In this document: positions 14,496-19,413 of the stretch, one piece after another | How positions within the stretch are numbered: position 1 is the first letter of the stretch | Layout of the letters: each line of letters opens with the position of its first letter | Made by a program: the position numbers and the translations under genes | NCBI GenBank assembly: GCA_963777165.1 | Contig: CAVZPO010000020.1 | Coordinates: forward strand, 1-19,413 | Direction: 5' to 3' | From: DYJB01 sp963777165 | GTDB taxonomy: Bacteria > Chloroflexota > Anaerolineae > Anaerolineales > E44-bin32 | DNA length: 19,413 nt | The notes under the pieces: model-generated | Told to the model about the DNA's origin: nothing | Database searches by the model: none | The model's input: only the letters and a program-made list of their open reading frames with translations

Positions 14496-16083
14496 ATGAC
14501 TGAGCTAATCGGGCGCACACTGGGAAACTACACCATCCTGGATGCCATCGGGCAAGGTGGCATGGCGACGGTGTACCGCGCCCGGGACATGCGCGACGGG
14601 CGCACGGTGGCCGTCAAGGTCCTCTCCCCGTACATCGCCGCCGACCCCAAATTCCGCGGCCGGTTCGACCGCGAGGTCGATCTGCTGCGGCGCCTCGAAC
14701 ATCCCCACATCGTCCCGATCCTGGCCTTCGGCCAGGCCGACGGTTACCACTACATCGTCATGCCGTATCTCTCGGGCGGGACCCTGCATGAACGGCTTCG
14801 TCTGGGACCGCTGCTGCCGTTGGAGGGCGGGCGGATCGTCGATCAGATCAGCTCGGCCCTGGACTTTGCTCATCAGCAGGGCATCATCCATCGCGACGTC
14901 AAGCCGTCGAACATCATGCTCGACGACAACGGCCAGGCCCTTCTCACGGACTTCGGCTTCGCACATGTCCCGTGGGAATTGGCCAGCCTGACGGGTTCGC
15001 TGCTGATTGGGACGCCGGCCTACATGTCGCCCGAGCAATGCCGCGGCGAGGACGTCAGCCCGACGTCGGACCAGTATTCGTTCGGCGTCGTGTTGTATCA
15101 GTTGTGTACCGGGCGCCTGCCCTACGAAGCCGACACGCCGATGGGCGTGGTCATCAAGCAGGCCAGCCAATCGCTCCCGGCGCCGCGCCTGGCCAACCCA
15201 AACCTGCCGGTGGCCATCGAGGATGTGCTCATCCGGGTGTTGTCCAAGACACCCGCCGGCCGGTACGAATTGGTCTCGGCCTTGAACCAGGCATTTCAGG
15301 GGGCGCTCAAGGCATCCCTCGATCCGAGCGGGACCTACCGGCTGAAGCAGTTGCGCGCCGAGCAGCCGACGGAGACGCTGCCGCGGTCCGTCGTGGCTCA
15401 CGCCTGGGTACGCGAGGCTGCGCGCCGGACACGCCGCTACGCCCCACTTCTTGCCGCCGTGTTCCTGCTCGGTTGCCCGGCCGCGGCGTGGGGCTTCGGC
15501 ATGTTCCCGCCCGTGCTGACCGGGACCTCCGTCGCCCAGGCGAGCGGCCAGTCGGCCGAGTTCCAATCGACGATCGATGCGCTTTCGACCCAGAACGCAC
15601 CGGCCGCGGGGACGGCCTTCGTCCCCGGAGCGATTGAGACCTCCGTCTACGGAACCGTCGTTGCCATGGGCTTCCCGCCGGCGGACCTGGAGGCAATGAC
15701 CCAGCAGGCGCTGCTGGCCGTCGTCGACGATGGCACCCTCGGCGTCACGCCCTCGCCGTCAATGACGTCCATCGGCTATCAGACCCCCACGCCGACATCC
15801 GGCTCGGGACGAGGCCAGCTGACGCCGGTGCCCAGCCAGCCCAGCTGGACGTCCACGCCGACCGGTGTTGTTCCCACCTTGCCGCTCGGAGCGACGGCAA
15901 CGGACATCTCTTGCCGACCAACACGCAAGCGTGGACCAGCACGCCGTGCCCCCCACGAACACGTCCGCCCCACCGCCGACGAACACCCCGGCACCGCCCA
16001 CGGATCCTCCCGCACCGACGATCGATCCCGCGTGCAGCCTGCCAACCAAGAATCCGCACATCGACTGCGCACCCTCACCCTGA
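14496..16083 (+). CDS. Transmembrane Ser/Thr protein kinase (PknB-like), frameshifted tail
   Basis: The N-terminal kinase domain (residues about 11-270) is complete: GQGGMATV glycine loop (19-26), Lys41 in VAVK, Glu60, IHRDVKPSN (131-139), TDFGFAH (151-157) and GTPAYMSPEQ (172-181). One membrane helix follows (about 316-337), then a Thr/Pro/Ser-rich extracytoplasmic tail, giving a receptor-type Hanks kinase. The tail breaks frame twice. The frame through ...PLGATATD seems to continue in a second frame from about 15911 (LPTNTQAWTSTPCPP), then in a third from about 15955 (TNTSAPPPTNTPAPP), ending at TGA 16081-16083. Without correction the first frame runs to 16172 with an Arg-rich, unlikely end. 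The second break lies in a run of six C. The start is ATG 14496. A paralogue lies at 18416. Confidence 0.88.
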
Positions 16084-16421
16084 GCGTCCGCCCGCCCGCA
16101 TCACTCCATTCTCGATCGCCAGGTCTTCCGTCGCATGGCGACAACCTGCGCGTATCGGACGCGCGGCGCTGATACCCAATGCGGCGCGCACAGACCTGCG
16201 AGTCTTCCATCCCGTGGCGACAAGAAGCTGCCGGCGATGCAGAAGTCCTGCGTCCTCAACCAAGCGAATTCTGCGCGCCTCGCACGGATTGGTTGAGCTG
16301 CGGACGCAGCTGGCATCTTCTGGGATGATGGGAGACCATTGGCTGGAAGGTGCAGGCGGATCCCGGCCTCGCCCGTCTGCTTGCTGCTGATCGCTGATCG
16401 CTGAACGCTGATCGGTAGCTG
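16084..16421. other. Intergenic stretch between converging kinase and azlD genes
   Basis: About 340 nt without a credible gene. It holds an imperfect long stem-loop (16240-16322) and a short-period repeat tract (from 16381). No promoter-like element was found, as expected between converging genes. Confidence 0.6.
16240..16322. repeat. Long imperfect stem-loop between converging genes
   Basis: Three nested complementary blocks flank a 25-nt loop: CTCAACCAA (16255-16263) with TTGGTTGAG (16289-16297); CTGCGTC (16248-16254) with GACGCAG (16303-16309); and CAGAAG (16240-16245) with CTTCTG (16317-16322). That gives 22 bp in total, with unpaired bases mostly on the 3' side. It could end transcription from either side or be a degenerate repeat element. 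Confidence 0.55.
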
Positions 16422-16425
16422 CTAG
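16381..16425. repeat. Short-period repeat tract next to azlD
   Basis: About 4-5 tandem units of the type GATCGCT(GA) run up to, and slightly into, the azlD stop codon. They resemble the tract at 1-205, which also sits just beyond a minus-strand stop. Confidence 0.65.
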
Positions 16426-16742
16426 AAACTTCCCAACCCCCATAGCGCCAGCATCCCAACGACAATCGTCAGCCACGTGCTGCGCGTGCGCCAGGCGACG
16501 AGCGTCGCCAGCAGGCCCGCCCACAGCCGGTCGTTGCCCAGCACGAGTTCGAGGTGCCCCGCGGGAGCGACAACCGCCGGCAGGATGATGGCCGAGAGCA
16601 CAGCGGGCGGAACCAGCCGCAGGACGCGCCGGACCGCTTCCGGCAGTCGATCGGGCGGCACCAGGGCGATGAATGACAGCCGGATGGCGAAGGTTGCCAG
16701 AGCGCCGCCGACGATCACGATCCACAACTCAGGACGGGTCAT
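16422..16742 (-). CDS. azlD: Branched-chain amino acid transport protein AzlD
   Basis: This 106-aa small membrane protein is the partner of AzlC in an exporter of branched-chain amino acids and analogues (the AzlCD/YgaZH type). Three to four hydrophobic helices are visible. WIVIVGGALATFAIRLSFI (7-25) and LRLVPPAVLSAIILPA are typical of the family. The length is normal. The ATG at 16742 overlaps the azlC stop in an ATGA junction, so the two are translationally coupled. The longer open frame upstream lies inside azlC and is not coding. Confidence 0.92.
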   Translation of the reverse strand: MTRPELWIVIVGGALATFAIRLSFIALVPPDRLPEAVRRVLRLVPPAVLSAIILPAVVAPAGHLELVLGNDRLWAGLLATLVAWRTRSTWLTIVVGMLALWGLGSF

Positions 16743-17467
16743 CGGGAAACGTCCTCGGCCGTGGCGCGGGCTCGAGGCCGGATCTCGAGCAGCCCGCCTA
16801 CGGCGACACCAGCCAGGATCGAGACCATCAGCCCGAGCTTGAGCGGCATGCCCGCCAGTGCGACGGCGAGCACGCCCGCCACCAACGCCGCTGCCAGCGA
16901 CGGCCGATCGCGGACCTGTGGGACAAGGATCGCCAGGAAGGTCAAGGGCAGGGCGAAGTCGAGCGACCATCTCTCGGGGACGCGCGCCCCGAGGGCAATG
17001 CCGAGAAGCGTGCTCAGTTGCCAGAAGGCCCACAGCGTTAGCCCGGTGCCGAGGAAGTACCAGTGCGCGTGCTGCCGGTCATCCCGCCGGTAGCGCAGGG
17101 AAGCTGTGGCGAATGCCTCGTCGGTCAGCAGCCACGCAAGCGGCACCTTCCAGCGGAGCGACAGGTGCTGGACATGCGGGCCGAGGGCGGCGCTGTACAG
17201 CATGTGGCGCAGGTTGACGACCAGGATCGTGGCTACGATCAGCAGCGCTGGAGTCTGCCCGGCGACTAGCCCGATGGCGACGAACTGTGCGCTGCCGGCG
17301 AAGATGAAGAACGAGAAGGCCTGGGCCTCGAACGCCGGGATGCCGGCCGAGACCGCCAGTGCGCCGAAGATCAGCCCGAAGGGGACGACGCCGAGCAGCA
17401 GCGGAAGTTGATCACGCGCCCCGTCGAGGAATTCCCGGCGCGGGCTGAAAGGAGGACTCGTAGTCAA
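16739..17467 (-). CDS. azlC: Branched-chain amino acid transport protein AzlC
   Basis: This is the 242-aa main permease subunit of the AzlCD exporter. Family blocks are LLLGVVPFGLIFGALAVSAG, AQAFSFFIFAGSAQFVAIGL and NLRHMLYSAALGPH, followed by several more membrane helices. I chose the TTG at 17467 as start: GAGGG lies 5 nt upstream and the resulting length fits the family, while the upstream open frame (to 17650) is Arg/Ser/Cys-rich and unlike a membrane protein. An ATG start is not available in this region. The stop overlaps azlD (ATGA). The pair lies between two paralogous Ser/Thr kinase genes on the other strand. Confidence 0.92.
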   Translation of the reverse strand: MTTSPPFSPRREFLDGARDQLPLLLGVVPFGLIFGALAVSAGIPAFEAQAFSFFIFAGSAQFVAIGLVAGQTPALLIVATILVVNLRHMLYSAALGPHVQHLSLRWKVPLAWLLTDEAFATASLRYRRDDRQHAHWYFLGTGLTLWAFWQLSTLLGIALGARVPERWSLDFALPLTFLAILVPQVRDRPSLAAALVAGVLAVALAGMPLKLGLMVSILAGVAVGGLLEIRPRARATAEDVSR

Positions 17468-17915
17468 GCCAACCCTCGAGGCTGCGGTTGAGGCGCGGGG
17501 CACAGGCAGGCGAAAGCGAGCGCATGTCGAGGCGTGGCGGTTTCCGCATGATCCGAACGGACAAAGGTCGTCATCTGGTGGCCGGGATCCTCGGTCGGTG
17601 CGGCACGAACATCGGGTGGCACTGGATTCTGCCTCCTGTCGACGGGGCAATCATACCCAGCCGTGGCGCTCTTGAGAAGGAGGGGCTGCCGGGGCGAGCG
17701 CATGTTTCCCTCTCCTGTAGAGCCGAGCAGGTCCCCCGCTGGTTGGAGGAAGACGGCGGGAGTGAGGGGGCGAGAGACATCACCAAAGTCGCACGCCCTC
17801 ACGCCGCGGTCGTTTCCTCGGCTGCAGTTCGGAGACCGGGACGCTGCGCGCCAACCCCGCCAATCAGGAACTACAATGGAAGCGTAGGCGTTTACCGGTC
17901 GGGAGGAGGAAGCGC
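17468..17915. other. Divergent intergenic region between azlC and small lipoprotein
   Basis: About 450 nt in which no reading frame on either strand resembles a protein. Candidate -10 boxes are TATGAT on the minus strand (17655-17650, for azlC, leader about 175 nt) and TACAAT on the plus strand (17872-17877, for the lipoprotein). Neither has a good -35. I found no recognisable riboswitch or T-box, though the azlC leader is long enough to hold an RNA element. Confidence 0.5.
17872..17877 (+). promoter_or_regulatory. Candidate -10 box of the small lipoprotein gene
   Basis: TACAAT lies 38 nt before the ATG at 17916, with GGGAGGAGGA (17901-17910) as a strong ribosome binding site between them. 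No clear -35. Confidence 0.35.
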
Positions 17916-18335
17916 ATGACAACCCCCCATCGCTGGCTGGTGGCCACAGGCCTCGTCCTTACACTGATCGCGGGCGGATGCGGCGGCCAGCCCGGACCTG
18001 TCTCCCTGGCGCCGACGGTGGAACCCGGGATGGTTCGCACCGTGCTCACACCCGTGGAGACCGACATCCTCCTGCTCGAGAGTTTCCCCGTTCAGGTACG
18101 GCTCTTCGTGGCGGGTGATCTTCCCAATCCCTGCGCCCGCCTCGGCTGGGCGGTGAAGCCGGGGGACGATCAGGGACGAATCGAGGTGGCGCTGTACACG
18201 GATCAACCGACCGGGACGGCTTGCGTCCAGGTGTTGGCGTCGTACGCGGAGACGATTCCGATCGGCTCCTTTGAACGCGGCTCGTTCGCCGTCTTCGTCA
18301 ACGACCAGCAGGTCGAAGAATTCGTCCTGCCCTAG
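17916..18335 (+). CDS. Small secreted lipoprotein, conserved-type, unknown function
   Basis: This 139-aa protein has a signal peptide ending at LIAGGC (Cys22) and one small domain (about 40-139). The domain shows alternating beta-strand patterns, a motif ILLLESFPVQVRLFVAGDLP (51-70) and two cysteines, Cys73 (NPCARLGW) and Cys103 (GTACVQVL), that could form a disulfide outside the membrane. I recall similar short domains in Chloroflexota lipoproteins, but I cannot name the family or a function. The start is firm: GGGAGGAGGA lies 5 nt before the ATG. It stands alone between divergent azlC and the downstream kinase gene, which reads in the same direction after an 80-nt gap. Confidence 0.85.
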   Translation: MTTPHRWLVATGLVLTLIAGGCGGQPGPVSLAPTVEPGMVRTVLTPVETDILLLESFPVQVRLFVAGDLPNPCARLGWAVKPGDDQGRIEVALYTDQPTGTACVQVLASYAETIPIGSFERGSFAVFVNDQQVEEFVLP

Positions 18336-18373
18336 GCCTGACCTTCCTCCCCCTCTGACCCGCGCGCCTTCCA

Positions 18374-18382
18374 TGATAGAGT
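18374..18382 (+). promoter_or_regulatory. Candidate extended -10 promoter of the second Ser/Thr kinase
   Basis: TGATAGAGT (TGn plus TAGAGT) lies 33 nt before the kinase ATG, giving a leader of about 27 nt. It resembles the extended -10 elements of alr and the threonine dehydrogenase. Confidence 0.4.
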
Positions 18383-18415
18383 CAGGCGATCTTGCCTGAA
18401 GCGGAGCTGCGCGGC

Positions 18416-19413
18416 ATGCCCGGACTGGTGGGGACGACGCTCGACACGTATCGCCTGGTCGATCAGATCGGCCAGGGCGGCATGTCGACCGTCTACCGCG
18501 CCGTCGACAGCCGCACGCAGCAGGAGGTGGCGGTCAAGGCCCTCTCGCCGACCATCTCGTCCGACAAGCGTTTTGTCCGGCGCTTCCGCCGCGAGGCCGG
18601 ACTGCTCTTCCGGTTACGCCATCCCAACATCGTCCCGGTCACCGACTACGGCGAGGCCAAGGGTGTCGTCTACCTGGTCATGCCCTTGGTGCTGGGCGAT
18701 ACGCTCCACGATCGCCTGACCCAGCAGAAGCTGTCGGTCCAGGACCTGTCCCGCTGGATCGGCCAGGTGTCCGACGCGCTGCAGTTCGCGCACGATCAGG
18801 GCGTGATCCACCGCGACATCAAGCCGGCGAACGTGATGATCAGCCGCACGGGGAATGCACTTCTGACCGACTTCGGCCTGGCGCGGCTGGTCGAAGGCTC
18901 GCATTCCCTGACCGGCTCGATGCTGATGGGCACGCCGGCGTATGTCTCGCCCGAGCAGGGACGCGGGCAGTTGCTCGACGCTCGCTCGGACCAGTACTCG
19001 CTGGGCGTTATCCTGTACCAGATCGCCGCCGGGCGGTTGCCGTTTGAGGGCGATTCGCCGATGGGCACGGTCTTGATGCACATTCAGGAACCAATGCCCC
19101 CACTGCGGCGGTTCAACAAGGACGCCTCGCCGGCGCTTGAACGCGTGATCGCCAAGGCCATGGCCAAGAATCCTGAGGACCGCTTCCCGAATGTGGCGGC
19201 GCTAGACGCCGCGTACCAAGCGGCGCTGATGAGCGGTGGGGAGGCCGAAGGTCAGGCGACGCAGGTCATCCCCGCGCCGTGCCGTGAGGCCGTGGGCCGT
19301 GTGCAGTCGCCCCGCCGCTCCGGCTCCCCCCTCGGCTGGGCGTTGATCGGCGTCCTGGGCGTCGCCGTAGTGGGCTTGGCGACCGCCGTTGCATGGCCGG
19401 CAATGAATGGCAG
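18416..19413 (+). CDS. Ser/Thr protein kinase (PknB-like), 3' end outside window
   Basis: This is the first 332 codons of a receptor-type Hanks kinase with no stop before the window end. All core motifs are present: GQGGMSTV (19-26), Lys41 in VAVK, Glu60, IHRDIKPAN (131-139), TDFGLAR (151-157) and GTPAYVSPEQ (172-181). A membrane helix (about 306-328) follows a short linker, so an extracytoplasmic part lies beyond 19413. Motif spacing is identical residue for residue to the kinase at 14496, so the two are close paralogues. The ATG at 18416 has GGAG 9 nt upstream. An in-frame TTG at 18392 is a less likely alternative. Substrates are unknown. Confidence 0.93.
   Translation, partial: MPGLVGTTLDTYRLVDQIGQGGMSTVYRAVDSRTQQEVAVKALSPTISSDKRFVRRFRREAGLLFRLRHPNIVPVTDYGEAKGVVYLVMPLVLGDTLHDRLTQQKLSVQDLSRWIGQVSDALQFAHDQGVIHRDIKPANVMISRTGNALLTDFGLARLVEGSHSLTGSMLMGTPAYVSPEQGRGQLLDARSDQYSLGVILYQIAAGRLPFEGDSPMGTVLMHIQEPMPPLRRFNKDASPALERVIAKAMAKNPEDRFPNVAALDAAYQAALMSGGEAEGQATQVIPAPCREAVGRVQSPRRSGSPLGWALIGVLGVAVVGLATAVAWPAMNG

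Noticed and set aside
17614..17622. GGGTGGCAC resembling the T-box antiterminator motif
   Set aside because: It is on the plus strand, while the amino acid transport genes read on the minus strand. It lacks the ACCGCG continuation, a specifier loop and a terminator.
17488..17919. A 143-aa plus-strand open frame overlapping the lipoprotein start
   Set aside because: Composition is Arg/Gly/Ser-rich without secondary structure pattern, there is no ribosome binding site, and a competing minus-strand frame is equally long.

Overview
The window is about 19.4 kb of GC-rich bacterial chromosome carrying mostly housekeeping and accessory metabolic genes. No phage, plasmid, CRISPR or insertion-sequence gene was seen. 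My best guess is a Chloroflexota (Anaerolineae-like) bacterium. The grounds are the high GC content, lipoproteins and receptor-type Ser/Thr kinases with Thr/Pro-rich extracytoplasmic linkers, and several short non-coding repeat families that I associate with such genomes. This is inference from style, not a computed placement. Indels that break several conserved frames suggest a draft or metagenome assembly.

Layout. Positions 1-209 hold a degenerate short-period repeat tract. Positions 210-4774 (minus strand) form a tightly packed cluster read from right to left: DASS/SLC13-type transporter with RCK_C domains, tgt (queuine tRNA-ribosyltransferase), uppP (undecaprenyl-diphosphatase) and a PstS-like lipoprotein. 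Gaps are 0-3 nt, with a TGATG stop/start fusion at the last junction. A 61-bp divergent promoter region separates this cluster from alr (alanine racemase, plus). Positions 5970-6410 are non-coding and carry two 31-nt palindromes and a fragment of a dispersed repeat. Then come a glycoside-hydrolase-like lipoprotein (minus), a 115-nt MITE-like palindrome, and an SDR-type L-threonine 3-dehydrogenase (minus).

The most informative region is 8790-12490. The threonine dehydrogenase gene is divergent from gcvH-gcvPA-gcvPB. The shared intergenic region holds two tandem copies of an 11-bp near-palindrome plus a third weaker copy, a good sigma70-type promoter, and a tandem glycine riboswitch ending in an intrinsic terminator. 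Threonine dehydrogenase makes the precursor of glycine, and the gcv products burn glycine, so the locus looks like one threonine-to-glycine-to-C1 module under two layers of control. gcvT and kbl are not in the window.

Downstream are a TGS/ThrRS-like uridine kinase, a transmembrane Ser/Thr kinase, convergent azlCD (branched-chain amino acid exporter, minus), a small lipoprotein, and a second paralogous Ser/Thr kinase cut off by the window end. gcvPA, the uridine kinase and the first Ser/Thr kinase each carry apparent frameshifts, all between 10.8 and 16.0 kb. Sequencing error is the simplest explanation, though real mutation cannot be excluded.

I did not find a clearly new multi-gene system. 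The best candidates for follow-up are the tdh/gcv operator array, the uppP-coupled binding-protein-like lipoprotein, and the paired Ser/Thr kinases around azlCD.
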